Below, one piece after another: positions 1 through 9,307 of a stretch of DNA of 64,000 nt. Where the stretch lies: contig CANIHD010000013.1 of the NCBI GenBank assembly GCA_947467345.1, positions 21,305 to 85,304 of the forward strand, in the 5' to 3' direction. Every line of letters begins with the position of its first letter. Position 1 is the stretch's first letter. Below the pieces are notes generated by a model. It worked only from the letters and a program-made list of their open reading frames with translations. It had not been told where the DNA came from and did no database searches. The position numbers and the translations under genes are program-made. Source of the DNA: Alphaproteobacteria bacterium. GTDB lineage: Bacteria; Pseudomonadota; Alphaproteobacteria; Micropepsales; Micropepsaceae.

Positions 1-271
1 TCGCGACCGCTTCAAAGCGTTGCGTCGCGATGACTTCGCCCGTTCGAGCGCCTTCCACTGCCCCGGTATAACCGGCAACATCAATCCGCGTCGGATTCGC
101 GCGCTTCGCCTCAGCCGCGGCTTTTGCAACAACGGCGAGTGCGGGCCGCGAAAGCTCAACCGAATCAAAATCGAAGAAAACAATATATTTATCAGGGGCC
201 CCGCCATTCATGGATGCACAGGCGGAGAGCACGAGGGCGCAGAGAAGCGCCAGGCTGACACGCAGTTTCAT
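1..271 (-). CDS. OmpA-family outer-membrane lipoprotein (C-terminus beyond window)
   Basis: The first 90 codons are present. The protein opens with a lipoprotein signal peptide whose lipobox LSAC puts the acylated Cys at about residue 18. It then enters an OmpA-like peptidoglycan-binding fold with a beta-strand motif (IVFFDFDSVELS) and a run of Ala-rich helix followed by RIDVAGYTG. Family members sit in the outer membrane and bind peptidoglycan. The start is supported by AGGAG 8-9 bases upstream of the ATG. It follows the histidine kinase gene on the same strand after 111 bp, so it may belong to that operon or its regulon; that link is inference. Confidence 0.8.
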   Translation of the reverse strand, partial: MKLRVSLALLCALVLSACASMNGGAPDKYIVFFDFDSVELSRPALAVVAKAAAEAKRANPTRIDVAGYTGAVEGARTGEVIATQRFEAVA

Positions 272-382
272 CGCTCTTCACTCCTAGAGTTCCGTCATCA
301 CGATCTAACGTGAGTCAGTATACGACGGTTCCGCTGAACGTAGCGCAGTAGATGCGTCTTAGCGGCATAGTTTGAAAGATGG

Positions 383-1897
383 TTAGGCCAAGTTGAAGGA
401 TACGGTCACGGCGAAACCACCGCCCTCGCGATTATGCGCGTCAATGCTACCGCCGAGACCTTCGACATTGCGCCGAACGATCCATAGACCCAGGCCATAA
501 TGTTGCTCCGTCGGCGGCTTGCTGCTCATATTGACTTGTACTTTGTCCCGCACCGAAAAATTCCGGTCGAAAATATTCGTCAGATTTTGCGGGGCCACGC
601 CCGGGCCGCGATCGGCGACGGTGAGATGGGCGCCCTCGTTCACCGTTAAAGTGACATCGATTGTGCCGCCGGACTTGGTGAAGCTCGCCGCGTTCTCCAA
701 GAGATTTTCTACGATCGATTCGATCGCTTCTTCGTCGGCATAAATGGCAACATCACGCGCAAGATCGACGCGCAAGAATTTTTCCTCGGCCACCATCGCT
801 GGCTCATAGGCTGCGACGAGGCGGGACAGATATTGCGACAGGTCGAGCCGCCGTGATTTGGGATAGATCGCGTCGGCGGCCGCCGTTTCCAGATCGCGTG
901 CAGCGGAAACAAGCAAATCCAGTCGGGCGGTTGAGCGCTCGATCAGTTCGAGGCTGCGAAGTGCTTGCGGATTTGCTGACGAAACTGCGCGCCGCAACGG
1001 CTCGACCGCTTGCGAGATCACCGCGAGGGGAGCCTTCAACGCGTGGGCATTTTCTTCCGCCGCCTGAATGATGAAGGCCTTGGATTTTTTCAACGCATCG
1101 ACGAGCGAGTCGAAATCTTCCGCCACGCCGGTCAATTCGGGAATCGTATTCATCTCACGGAACGAAACATCGTCACTGCCATGAAAGCGAATCTTACGCG
1201 CGGCAATGCGGAAGCGGTCGACATTGCGCCAAATATCCATGAATACCCACACAACGATGCCGGCGCTGAGCAGATAGATCGTCGCCGCAATGTGGATCGT
1301 GGGCGTGTTCCACACGGGGCGGCCGATAGACGATTGCAACACCCCTTCCGCAGTCTGCGAGGTGACGATCAGCCAGCAGCTTTCATTGATATGCACCGGC
1401 GTCATCGAAGTTAGAAGTTCGAGACGCCCCGCCGGATTGGTGAAGCGGACCGAAGAATTCACCTCGCCGTCGCAGGTGGGCGCCAACCTGTTGAAGACAC
1501 CCATTTCGCCGAGTTGCGCGCGCTCCTGCAGCAAATAATCCGCCGATACCACGGGCGAAGAGGCGATATAGGAAAAGCCCCCCGAACTCGCATTGCTGAA
1601 GCCGCTTACCAAGACGCGGATATTCATGCCACCCGACGCAACCTCATTGAGGGCGCGTTGCAGCATTTCCGGCGGGTCTTCCTGAAAACGCTGCAGATGC
1701 GGCTTCAAAACGGCCGCGATCAACCCGCCCTTTTCCTCGACGGTCCGTTGCAGCAATACCGATTGCTGCGCATCGGCGGCGCGGAACAGCTGATAGAAAA
1801 TAATCGGGACGACCAGGAAAACGACGGCGACAAAAATAATCTTTATCGCGAGCGATCGATATCCTCTTTGGAATCGCCGCCCTAGATTATCCGCCAT
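383..1897 (-). CDS. Membrane sensor histidine kinase, ChvG-like
   Basis: This is a 504-residue kinase. Two membrane helices (about 17-38 and 200-221) bracket a periplasmic sensor region of roughly 160 residues. A HAMP-like linker, a dimerisation helix with phospho-acceptor His285 in NAHALKAPL, an N-box (ENLLENA), a G1 box (DRGPGV) and a G2 region (YGLGLWIV) follow. The start ATG at 1897 overlaps the regulator's stop by 11 bases, which suggests translational coupling. An upstream in-frame ATG at 2005 lies inside the regulator and is unlikely. The kinase looks fully intact although its partner regulator is disrupted. The ligand is unknown; ChvG-type kinases sense envelope or acid stress, which is family knowledge only. 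Confidence 0.88.
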   Translation of the reverse strand: MADNLGRRFQRGYRSLAIKIIFVAVVFLVVPIIFYQLFRAADAQQSVLLQRTVEEKGGLIAAVLKPHLQRFQEDPPEMLQRALNEVASGGMNIRVLVSGFSNASSGGFSYIASSPVVSADYLLQERAQLGEMGVFNRLAPTCDGEVNSSVRFTNPAGRLELLTSMTPVHINESCWLIVTSQTAEGVLQSSIGRPVWNTPTIHIAATIYLLSAGIVVWVFMDIWRNVDRFRIAARKIRFHGSDDVSFREMNTIPELTGVAEDFDSLVDALKKSKAFIIQAAEENAHALKAPLAVISQAVEPLRRAVSSANPQALRSLELIERSTARLDLLVSAARDLETAAADAIYPKSRRLDLSQYLSRLVAAYEPAMVAEEKFLRVDLARDVAIYADEEAIESIVENLLENAASFTKSGGTIDVTLTVNEGAHLTVADRGPGVAPQNLTNIFDRNFSVRDKVQVNMSSKPPTEQHYGLGLWIVRRNVEGLGGSIDAHNREGGGFAVTVSFNLA

Positions 1898-2644
1898 CCA
1901 CGGCCGTCCAACGATATCCGAATTCGGGATAGTTTTCGATGTGCGAGAATTGCGGATCCACATCGCGGAATTTTTGGCGGATGCGCTTGATGAAGGCGCG
2001 CACATTCACTCTGAAACCGAGTTCGCCGCTGCCGGCGGTGAACCCTTCGCCATGGACAATGTCGTAAAGGTCGCGGTAGCGGACGTCCCGTCCGGCGCGC
2101 GAGACCAGATATTCGACGATCTGAAACTCGGTAAACGTCAGATCAATCTCGGTGCCGTTCTAGAACACGCGGCTCACGTCGCGGTGCAGTTTCACCGGGC
2201 CATAGCGCAAGATATCAGGGCCGTGCGGCGCATTTCCGGCGGCCGCGCCTTTTTTGCGGCCGTCGAGAATGACCTCAAGGCGGCGAAATAGAATGGAGAA
2301 GCTCCGCGATTTCTCGATGAAATCGACCGCGCCACCCAAGAGGCCGGCCTCTTCGTAGATCTGATCGTTGAGCACGGTGAGAAACACCACTGGCGCATCT
2401 ACTTCCGCGTGCGTACTTCGCGCAAGACTTCGATGCCCGTCATTCCCGGCATCTTCCAGTCCAGAAGAATGACATCCGGCGCACCCGCTTCCTGCAGATG
2501 TGCCAACGCGCCTACCCCTTCGGAGAACGCCGTCGTTTCGAACCCCGCGTCGGACAGATTCTGAACCAGGGATTCTCGGAACATGTCGTCGTCGTCGACG
2601 ATTACAATATGGCCGCTCGGCCTTTCACTGGGCAAGTTTCGCAT
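1887..2644 (-). pseudogene. OmpR/ChvI-type response regulator, broken by a frameshift and a stop
   Basis: Conceptual translation gives a receiver domain (IVIVDDDDMF, phospho-Asp in ILLDWKMPG) and a C-terminal winged helix (TFTEFQIVEYLVSR through YPEFGYRW). Two lesions interrupt it. After codon 81 the frame meets TAG at 2399-2401, and the homologous reading resumes one frame away at 2399 (DAPVVFLTVLND), which fits a 1-base deletion. An in-frame TAG at 2160-2162 then separates RVF from NGTEIDLTF. The rest of the frame is clean and conserved, so the lesions are either very recent or sequencing errors. If real, the downstream kinase has lost its cognate regulator. The gene overlaps the preceding lipoprotein gene by 20 bases. 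Confidence 0.8.
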
Positions 2645-3209
2645 CGCTTCCTGTTACTGCAAATCGCCGCATGCACCCCGATGTGCCGCTCGCTTCTTGC
2701 TTGGCGGCCTCTTTGAGATCGTATTTCAAGAGGTGAAAACGCGTGGTTTGGATGTCGGGATAAAAATAGAGCTGTAAGGTGCAATCCGCTTCAGCATAGC
2801 TCCACACGACCGGCAAAACCGCATCGTGAACAGTGTCGGGCTTGCGCAGCACTTTCAGCACGCCGGCGAATTCAAGGCCAACAAGCTCGGCGGGTTTGAT
2901 CTCTGGTTCAGGCTTCGGCGGCGGCGGCGCCGTTGGGCTAATTCCACCGCGCAATCGCACGGGTGGACGTGCCGCATTGGCCTGGCGCCTTGGCGCCGGT
3001 TCCGGTTGGGTCGTGAGTGCGGGCTGCGTGAGATCTGATGTCAAAACCTCCACCGGCGGTGGGGGTGCGGGATCCGTCATCACGACAGGGACAGGCTTAG
3101 GCTTGAACCAAGGCAGCGTGCTGCAGCCCGCGAGAAAAAACCCCGCGGGAAGAACGAGAAACATCGCAATCCATTGTGCCGATGATTTGGTCCGAATTTC
3201 GTCCATCAT
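2625..3209 (-). CDS. Proline-rich lipoprotein, first gene of the two-component operon
   Basis: This 194-residue protein has a hydrophobic N-terminal signal ending in a lipobox (FFLAGC, Cys about 29). A Pro-rich spacer (about 35-115, with PAPPPPVEV and TAPPPPKPEPE) follows, then a compact C-terminal domain with GLEFAGVLKVLRKPD and a YAEADCTLQLYFYPD segment. I do not recognise a characterised family; the C-terminal part resembles small conserved alphaproteobacterial lipoprotein domains found beside ChvI-like systems. It overlaps the regulator gene by 20 bases and probably leads the operon. The two Cys residues in the C-terminal domain could form a disulfide. The function is unknown. Confidence 0.7.
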   Translation of the reverse strand: MMDEIRTKSSAQWIAMFLVLPAGFFLAGCSTLPWFKPKPVPVVMTDPAPPPPVEVLTSDLTQPALTTQPEPAPRRQANAARPPVRLRGGISPTAPPPPKPEPEIKPAELVGLEFAGVLKVLRKPDTVHDAVLPVVWSYAEADCTLQLYFYPDIQTTRFHLLKYDLKEAAKQEASGTSGCMRRFAVTGSDAKLAQ

Positions 3210-3672
3210 TGCAGCCCGCCCGAGCCACGTTCGCCTTCAATCGGGGCTTCGCAACGGGGTTCCAAGGGCGAGACCGCACTCTTGGCGTTTGGACGCTTCA
3301 GCCCTGCGAAACGCGCGCTTTTCAGCGGCTCGTTCCCGACAATTGCATCGCGCCCCGTCGCGATTCACTGCCTTCAGGAAGCCAAGTCCAACTCATTTAC
3401 CCGGCGCTAGGCCGTTTCTGTGTGCACAATCAACAGAGTGACGACGCGCGTTCGCTTCCCCAACCCGCCCATGCACACGCCAAACACCGTAATTCATAGC
3501 CTTTTTGCGGCGTTTCCCGCAACAGCGCCCCTCCCGGCCAAGGCCGGACGTCAAGAAAGCCCGCGCGCGCCCTGCAGAACCCATTGCCTCGAAAGCGGTT
3601 CGCGTGCCTCATCCTCACACCGGCCCGGGGAATCACAGAGGCCGGATACGAATGGAACCGGGGAGACGTGCC
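3210..3672. other. Intergenic region with no recognisable gene
   Basis: These 463 bp separate the divergent lipoprotein operon and the DoxX gene. Reading frames on both strands lack a convincing start, domain or codon pattern. One minus-strand frame is open just before the lipoprotein start but has no usable start codon. I see no tRNA or terminator that passes a structural check. The region presumably holds two divergent promoters. Confidence 0.5.
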
Positions 3673-4113
3673 ATGATCGACCAGCGCACCGCGCCTTACG
3701 CCATATTCTGTCTCAGGGTGACGCTTGGCCTCTTCGCCATCGCGCACCTCTATTACAAATACGCCGTCGTTCCGGGCGGTGTTGACGGCTGGTGGGCCAA
3801 TCTCACCGCCGCCGGCTACCCCGATTGGGTCGTCATCTATGTGCTGAGCGCAGAGTTCCTCGGCGCGGTTTTGCTCATCCCTGGAATCTGCGCACGCTGG
3901 GTGGCGCTTTACGCCGTGCCGTTGATGCTCGCCGCGGCGATCCATTGGTTCATGCGCAAAGGCTATTTCTTCACCGCCGCCGGCGCCGAGCTTCCGACAT
4001 TGTGGACCATCGCGCTTTTGGTGCAGGCAGGTCTTGGCGATGGCGCTTACGCCATGGTCCGCTCGCCGACCGTTCCCTTCATCAATCGCGTACGTCACCC
4101 CGCGCACGCCTGA
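3673..4113 (+). CDS. DoxX-family membrane protein
   Basis: This is a 146-residue protein with four predicted membrane helices, the usual size and topology of DoxX/SURF4-like proteins. The N-terminal helix (FCLRVTLGLFAIAHLYYKY) and the motif pair GYPDWVVIYVLSAEFLGAVLL and GICARWVALYAVPLML fit the family. The start at 3673 follows GGGGAGA at a suitable distance; an alternative ATG lies 7 codons upstream. The protein lies 46 bp before an MFS transporter on the same strand and may be co-transcribed with it. DoxX proteins have been tied to redox or sulfur metabolism in some bacteria, but no precise role follows from this sequence. Confidence 0.75.
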   Translation: MIDQRTAPYAIFCLRVTLGLFAIAHLYYKYAVVPGGVDGWWANLTAAGYPDWVVIYVLSAEFLGAVLLIPGICARWVALYAVPLMLAAAIHWFMRKGYFFTAAGAELPTLWTIALLVQAGLGDGAYAMVRSPTVPFINRVRHPAHA

Positions 4114-4159
4114 CCGCCGCCTAAAGCACACATAAAAAAACAGATGTGAGGAACTGCGC

Positions 4160-5428
4160 ATGCGCGGACCGTTCAAGGCCACCAATGTTGTCCTGGCGCT
4201 TCTCTGCGTCATGTATTTCATCACCTATGTCGACCGCGTGAACGTCAATTCCGCAGCCGGCGCCTTCCAAGACGAATTAGGCCTGAACAACACACGGCTT
4301 GGTCTGATCTTCTCTGCCTTTGCCTATCCCTATCTCGTGTTCCAAGTGATCGGCGGCTGGGTGGGCGATAAATTCGGCGCACGGCGCGTATTGTTCGTGT
4401 GCGGATTGATTTGGGCCGGCGCGACGATTCTGACAGGCCTGTCGTGGAGCTTCTACTCCCTCTTTTTCATGCGGCTTCTGTTGGGATTCGGCGAAGGCGC
4501 CACCTTCCCCACCGCCACGCGCGCCATGCGTAGTTGGGTCGAGCCCAAGAAATATGGCTTCGCCCAAGGCATCACCCATTCCTTCGCGCGCCTCGGCAAC
4601 ACGATCACACCGCCTCTGGTCGCGGCGCTGGTTGTTGCAACCAGCTGGCGCTGGTCCTTCGCCATCATCGGCGTGATCAGCCTGATCTGGGTGGCGGTCT
4701 GGTATTGGTATTTCCGCGATGAGCCTAGCGAACATCCCGCCATCACGCAGGCGGAACTCGCCGTGCTGCCGCCGTCGCGCGCCGGCAAGCAGGCACCGCA
4801 AGTGCCATGGGGCCCGCTGATCCGGCGCATGTGGCCAGTGACGCTTACCTATTTCTGTTACGGCTGGTGCCTGTGGCTGTATCTGAATTGGATTCCGCTG
4901 TTCTTTCAGCGCAATCACGACATGGACATTAAAGACTCCGCGCTCTTCGCATCCGGTGTGTTCCTCGCCGGCTTCGTGGGCGACACGGTGGGCGGCGTCA
5001 TGTCTGACAAGATTCTGCACGCAACGGGCAATCTAAGATTGGCACGGCTCAGCGTCACCGTTCTCGGATTTGTCGGCGCCCTGCTTTCGTTGGTGCCACT
5101 CCTCTATTTCCACGACGTCACCATTGTCGCGCTCAGCCTTTCGGCCGGCTTCTTTTTCGCCGAATTGGTGATCGGTCCGATGTGGGCGATTCCCATGGAC
5201 ATCGCGCCCAAATATTCGGGCACCGCGTCGGGCCTTATGAATTCCGGTTCGGCCTTCGCCGCGATAGCGTCACCGCTGGTCGCGGGTTACATCATCGATG
5301 TTACCGGCAATTGGGAGCTTCCCTTTTTCGTGCTGATGGGTCTTCTCACGGTCGGTGCGCTGAGCGCCTTTCTGATGCATCCCGAGAAACCATTCGAGGA
5401 TGCACCCACGGAGCCACGCACAGCTTAG
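4160..5428 (+). CDS. MFS transporter, anion:cation symporter (ACS) type
   Basis: This is a 422-residue carrier with twelve predicted membrane helices. The loop 2-3 signature GDKFGARR and the N-terminal YVDRVNVN motif are typical of the ACS family, which takes up organic anions such as hexuronates, tartrate or phthalate derivatives by proton symport. A GTGAGG ribosome-binding site precedes the ATG. The stop lies 19 bp before the FAD/Fe-S 2-hydroxyacid dehydrogenase, so the two genes probably form one operon. By inference the carrier imports the hydroxy acid that the neighbouring enzyme oxidises. The substrate itself cannot be read from sequence. Confidence 0.88.
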   Translation: MRGPFKATNVVLALLCVMYFITYVDRVNVNSAAGAFQDELGLNNTRLGLIFSAFAYPYLVFQVIGGWVGDKFGARRVLFVCGLIWAGATILTGLSWSFYSLFFMRLLLGFGEGATFPTATRAMRSWVEPKKYGFAQGITHSFARLGNTITPPLVAALVVATSWRWSFAIIGVISLIWVAVWYWYFRDEPSEHPAITQAELAVLPPSRAGKQAPQVPWGPLIRRMWPVTLTYFCYGWCLWLYLNWIPLFFQRNHDMDIKDSALFASGVFLAGFVGDTVGGVMSDKILHATGNLRLARLSVTVLGFVGALLSLVPLLYFHDVTIVALSLSAGFFFAELVIGPMWAIPMDIAPKYSGTASGLMNSGSAFAAIASPLVAGYIIDVTGNWELPFFVLMGLLTVGALSAFLMHPEKPFEDAPTEPRTA

Positions 5429-5447
5429 GCATGACGGAATCAACACA

Positions 5448-8390
5448 ATGACCATTGTTGCCATGCCGGGGCTGGAACGTCGGCTGAAGCAGGAAGGCCT
5501 TGGCGAAACGCTGTTCAGCGCGTTCGACCGCGGCCGCTATGCCACTGACGCATCCTCCTATCAGATGATGCCGCTTGGAATCGTCGTGCCGCGCTCCATC
5601 GCGGACGTGACGCGCGCGATGCAGGCCGCGAGGGCCGAAGGCGTCAGCATATTGCCGCGCGGCGCCGGCACGTCGCAATCGGGGCAGACGGTCAATCATT
5701 CGCTGGTGATCGACGCCTCGAAACATTTGAACAAATTAATTTCGCTCGATGTCGAGCGCCGAACCTGTGTGGTCGAACCCGGCATTGTGCTGGACGAGCT
5801 CAACCGCCTGCTGAAACCGCACAGATTGTGGTTTCCGGTAGATGTCTCGACAGCCTCGCGCGCCACAATTGGCGGCATGACGGGCAACAATTCCTGCGGC
5901 ACGCGCTCGCTCCGCTACGGCATCATGCGCGACAACGTCATCGCCATAGACGCCATCCTGCCGAACGGCGAGGCAGCGCATTTCGGGCCCACGCCGCGTG
6001 ATCTTTCGGCTCTAGCGCCCGATTCGCCGTTGCGCCCGTTCGCGACGAAACTCTTGGGCATTGCCGCGCGCGAAGCCGGCGAAATCGACGCGCGGTTTCC
6101 AAAAGTTCTGCGCCGTGTCGGCGGGTACAATCTCGACGCCGTCGTGCCTGGAATGAGCGACATCAATCTCGCGCATATTCTGGTGGGATCGGAAGGAACG
6201 CTGGCGTTCTCGACCGCGATTACGCTGAAGCTGTCGCCGATACTCGGTAAGCGCCAAGTCGGCATCTGCCATTTCGGCAGTTTCTATGAAGCTATGGACG
6301 CCGCCCAGCATCTCGAAAAGCTTGGCCCCATCTCCATCGAGCTGATGGACAACACCATGCTCGAATTGGCACGGGCCATTCCGCTGTTCCGCTCGACCAT
6401 CGAGAAATTCGTTCGCGAAGATCCTGAAGCGCTGCTGATGGTGGAATTCGACGAAGGCGAACCCGAAAACACCCTGCGCATGAAACGCCTGAACGACTTG
6501 ATGGGCGATCTGGGTTTCAGCTGGACCAAGATCGGCCGGCGCTGGGGCGGCGTGGTCGAAGTCAGCGATCCGGGCCTGCAAACGGCCATCGCCGATGTGC
6601 GCGCGTCTGGCCTCAACATCATGATGTCGATGAAGGACGAGCGCAAACCGGTGTCCTTCGTGGAAGATTGCGCCGTACCGCTGGAGCATCTGGCGGAATA
6701 TACCGACAAGCTGACCCAGGTATTCGAGAAACACGGCACGCGCGGCACCTGGTACGCACATGCTTCAGTCGGCTGCCTCCATGTGCGCCCCGTTTTGAAT
6801 CTCAAACTCGAGAAAGATCTGAAAGCGATGCGCGCCATCGCCGAAGAGGCCTTCGCACTGGTACGCGCCTATAAGGGCTCGCATTCCGGCGAACACGGCG
6901 ACGGCATTGTGCGTTCGGAATTCCACGAATCTATGTTCGGTCCACGTCTCGTGCGCGCGTTCGAAGACGTAAAAGATCTGTTCGATCCGGATCAGTTCTT
7001 CAATCCGGGAAAAATCGTGCGGGCGCCGAAATTTGATGATCGAGGCTTTCTACGATTCGGCGACAAATACGGCGTTTCGAATTTGACGCCGGCTTTGGAC
7101 TGGTCAGCGTATCCGGGTGGCGCGTCCGGTTTCCAGGGCGCTGCCGAGATGTGCAACAACAATGGTGCCTGCCGTAAACTTTCCGGCGGCGCCATGTGCC
7201 CCTCTTATCGTGTCACCCGCAACGAAGAAGACGTGACGCGCGGGCGCGCCAATAGTTTACGCCTTGCCCTTTCCGGCCAACTTGGCGCCGACGCTTTGGC
7301 CTCGGACGAAATGATGGCGACGCTTAAACTTTGCGTGTCCTGCAAAGCGTGTAAACGCGAATGCCCTACCGGCGTCGACATGGCAAAAATGAAAATCGAA
7401 GTTCTCGCCGCGAGAGCCAAGGCAAAAGGTCTTTCGCTGCGTGACAGGCTGATTGCGTATTTGCCACGCTATGCGCCATTCGCAGCACGGCTACCGTTTC
7501 TGTTCAACCTTCGCGACCGCGTGCCGGGCTTGGCACAGCTCAGCCAATCTATGCTAGGCCTCGCTGCGTCGCGCAAATTACCGCACTGGCGCTCCGACAT
7601 TTTCGCGCCGAAGGCAAACGCGCTTGGCAAACCAGATGGGCGCGAAGTCGTTCTCTTTGCCGACACGTTCAACCGCTATTTCGAGCCGGAGAATGTGAAC
7701 GCTGCGCTCGCGGTATTGATCCATGCCGGCTATCGCGTGCATTTGCCTCAAGCGAAGAAACGGCCGCTCTGTTGCGGTCGCACATTATTGGCCTCCGGTC
7801 TTGTCGATGAAGCCCGCGCGGAAATCGCACGCACCAAAGAAATGCTTTTGCCGTTTGTGACGCGCGGCATTCCCATTGTCGGCCTCGAGCCGAGCTGCAT
7901 ATTCACCTTCCGCGATGAAGCTGCATCGCTGCTTCCGGGCGACGACACGACGAGGCTCGGCGAGCATTTTCTTCTGTTCGAAGAATTCCTAGCGCAAGAG
8001 CGCGAAGCCGGACGATTGAAACTCGATTTCGGGCCCATCGGTGCAAGGGCGCTGCTGCATGGCCACTGCCATCAGAAAGCCTTCGACGCGATGGGCGCGG
8101 TGGAATCTGCCCTACGCCAAATTCCGGGGCTGGAAGTTTCTGTCGTAGAGTCGTCATGTTGCGGCATGGCCGGCGCGTTTGGTTACCAACATGAAACTAT
8201 CGAAATTTCGCGCGCGATGGCTGAGCAAAGCCTGTTGCCGGCGGTCCGAAAAGCCGACGCCGAGACTTTGATTGTGGCCGACGGGACGTCCTGCCGGCAG
8301 CAGATTGCCGATGGAGCGGGACGAAATCCCGTTCACGTCGCACAAATTCTGGCCAGAAGCCTCGCCGCCGGGCAAAAGCGGGGCGCGTGA
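5448..8390 (+). CDS. FAD-linked oxidase fused to Fe-S/CCG module (D-2-hydroxyacid dehydrogenase, YdiJ-like)
   Basis: This 980-residue fusion starts with an FAD-binding PCMH domain (GTSQSGQT near residue 74, GNNSCGTRS near 146), followed by an FAD-oxidase C-terminal domain (to about 540). A ferredoxin-like pair of 4Fe-4S motifs comes next (Cys cluster from about 568 and CVSCKACKRECP near 629). Two cysteine-rich CCG domains end the protein (CCGRTLL near 775, SSCCGMAG near 904, with GHCHQKAF between). The arrangement matches YdiJ-type D-2-hydroxyglutarate/D-lactate dehydrogenases that pass electrons to the respiratory chain. Start 5448 is chosen as the first ATG after the MFS stop; an in-frame ATG at 5463 is possible. 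The exact substrate is unproven. Confidence 0.88.
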   Translation: MTIVAMPGLERRLKQEGLGETLFSAFDRGRYATDASSYQMMPLGIVVPRSIADVTRAMQAARAEGVSILPRGAGTSQSGQTVNHSLVIDASKHLNKLISLDVERRTCVVEPGIVLDELNRLLKPHRLWFPVDVSTASRATIGGMTGNNSCGTRSLRYGIMRDNVIAIDAILPNGEAAHFGPTPRDLSALAPDSPLRPFATKLLGIAAREAGEIDARFPKVLRRVGGYNLDAVVPGMSDINLAHILVGSEGTLAFSTAITLKLSPILGKRQVGICHFGSFYEAMDAAQHLEKLGPISIELMDNTMLELARAIPLFRSTIEKFVREDPEALLMVEFDEGEPENTLRMKRLNDLMGDLGFSWTKIGRRWGGVVEVSDPGLQTAIADVRASGLNIMMSMKDERKPVSFVEDCAVPLEHLAEYTDKLTQVFEKHGTRGTWYAHASVGCLHVRPVLNLKLEKDLKAMRAIAEEAFALVRAYKGSHSGEHGDGIVRSEFHESMFGPRLVRAFEDVKDLFDPDQFFNPGKIVRAPKFDDRGFLRFGDKYGVSNLTPALDWSAYPGGASGFQGAAEMCNNNGACRKLSGGAMCPSYRVTRNEEDVTRGRANSLRLALSGQLGADALASDEMMATLKLCVSCKACKRECPTGVDMAKMKIEVLAARAKAKGLSLRDRLIAYLPRYAPFAARLPFLFNLRDRVPGLAQLSQSMLGLAASRKLPHWRSDIFAPKANALGKPDGREVVLFADTFNRYFEPENVNAALAVLIHAGYRVHLPQAKKRPLCCGRTLLASGLVDEARAEIARTKEMLLPFVTRGIPIVGLEPSCIFTFRDEAASLLPGDDTTRLGEHFLLFEEFLAQEREAGRLKLDFGPIGARALLHGHCHQKAFDAMGAVESALRQIPGLEVSVVESSCCGMAGAFGYQHETIEISRAMAEQSLLPAVRKADAETLIVADGTSCRQQIADGAGRNPVHVAQILARSLAAGQKRGA

Positions 8391-8664
8391 GCGCGCTTGC
8401 ATAGCGCCTCGTTCACGTAAATCTAACGAAATGGTTATCTAGCGATACACCGCGTTTAGCGCCCCAACCCGCCTTGGTTTTTGCGGTCGCAGAAGCTATG
8501 TCTCGAACCCCGCCAGATATTTTCCAGGCTTATGATGCGCCTTCTGAAAACCGCTTCGGACAATAGTCATCGCACGTCTGCGCAAAGAATCCGCATTAGT
8601 GCGATGCTTACAATTCGTGACGTATCTTTACCCGCACCGGCGTTAGGCCACTCATAGGGACATC

Positions 8665-9297
8665 ATGGCCAGCGTTGGCGTGACAATCCGCGTGAAAGAA
8701 GAAAGACCGACCCGCACATCCGAGCTGTTGCGGCAGCTGGCGGGATCGTTGCAATCCGAACGCGTAACTTTACGCGAGATCGTGGACGCGTTGGGCGATC
8801 GCGGCCTCGGCGTTCTGATCGCCGTCTTCGCCATTCCCAATATCATTCCGTCGGTCATTCCGTTCGGCAATGTGCTCTTCGGGTTGATGGCGATGGTGTT
8901 CTGCATCCATTTGATGCTGGGCGTACGCCATCTGGTGTTGCCCGATTATTTCGGCCGCCGCAGCATCCGCACCGAGACGTTCAAACCCTATGCCGAACGC
9001 ATGGCGCAGGTCATGGCGAAATTCGAACGCCTATTGCGTCCGCGCCTTCCGGCGATCACCCATCCTGGTCCGGAACGTCTCATTGGTGGAATTGGGGCGA
9101 TCTACGCGCTCGTCTGCGCTTTGCCCATTCCGCTGGCGCATAATATTCCCGCTGTCGGCCTCACGCTGATTGGGCTCGGCCTGATCGAACGCGATGGACA
9201 CGCGATCATTGTCGGGCTCGTCGTCGGCGCCCTCGGCGTCGCGCTGTTCGGCCTCGTCCTCTTCGGAGTGGCCGCGGGTCTCAGCTATCTCGTCTAA
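8665..9297 (+). CDS. exoD: ExoD-family exopolysaccharide synthesis membrane protein
   Basis: This is a 210-residue protein. A cytosolic N-terminus with SLQSERVTLREIVDALGDRG leads into hydrophobic segments (GVLIAVFAIPNIIPSVIPFG and later PIPLAHNIPAVGLTLIGLGLI). This is the PF06055 ExoD pattern, and the length is typical. ExoD was first described in rhizobia as needed for exopolysaccharide production and alkaline tolerance, but the biochemical role is unknown. The gene stands alone: 274 bp of non-coding sequence without a recognisable element precede it, and it converges with the eipA-like gene 10 bp downstream. Confidence 0.85.
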   Translation: MASVGVTIRVKEERPTRTSELLRQLAGSLQSERVTLREIVDALGDRGLGVLIAVFAIPNIIPSVIPFGNVLFGLMAMVFCIHLMLGVRHLVLPDYFGRRSIRTETFKPYAERMAQVMAKFERLLRPRLPAITHPGPERLIGGIGAIYALVCALPIPLAHNIPAVGLTLIGLGLIERDGHAIIVGLVVGALGVALFGLVLFGVAAGLSYLV

Positions 9298-9307
9298 GAA
9301 CGCTGTT

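Noticed and set aside
1887..2644. Programmed frameshift or stop read-through in the response regulator
   Set aside because: There is no slippery heptamer or stimulatory structure apparent, and two independent lesions make recoding unlikely.
3400..3480. Possible tRNA-like stretch (GTTCGCTTCCC next to inverted GTGTGCA/TGCACAC)
   Set aside because: The T-arm cannot pair, and no D-arm or acceptor stem exists.
3430..4224. 264-codon minus-strand open frame across the DoxX gene
   Set aside because: It is antisense to a clear membrane protein, has no domain, and the composition fits a shadow of GC-rich coding sequence.
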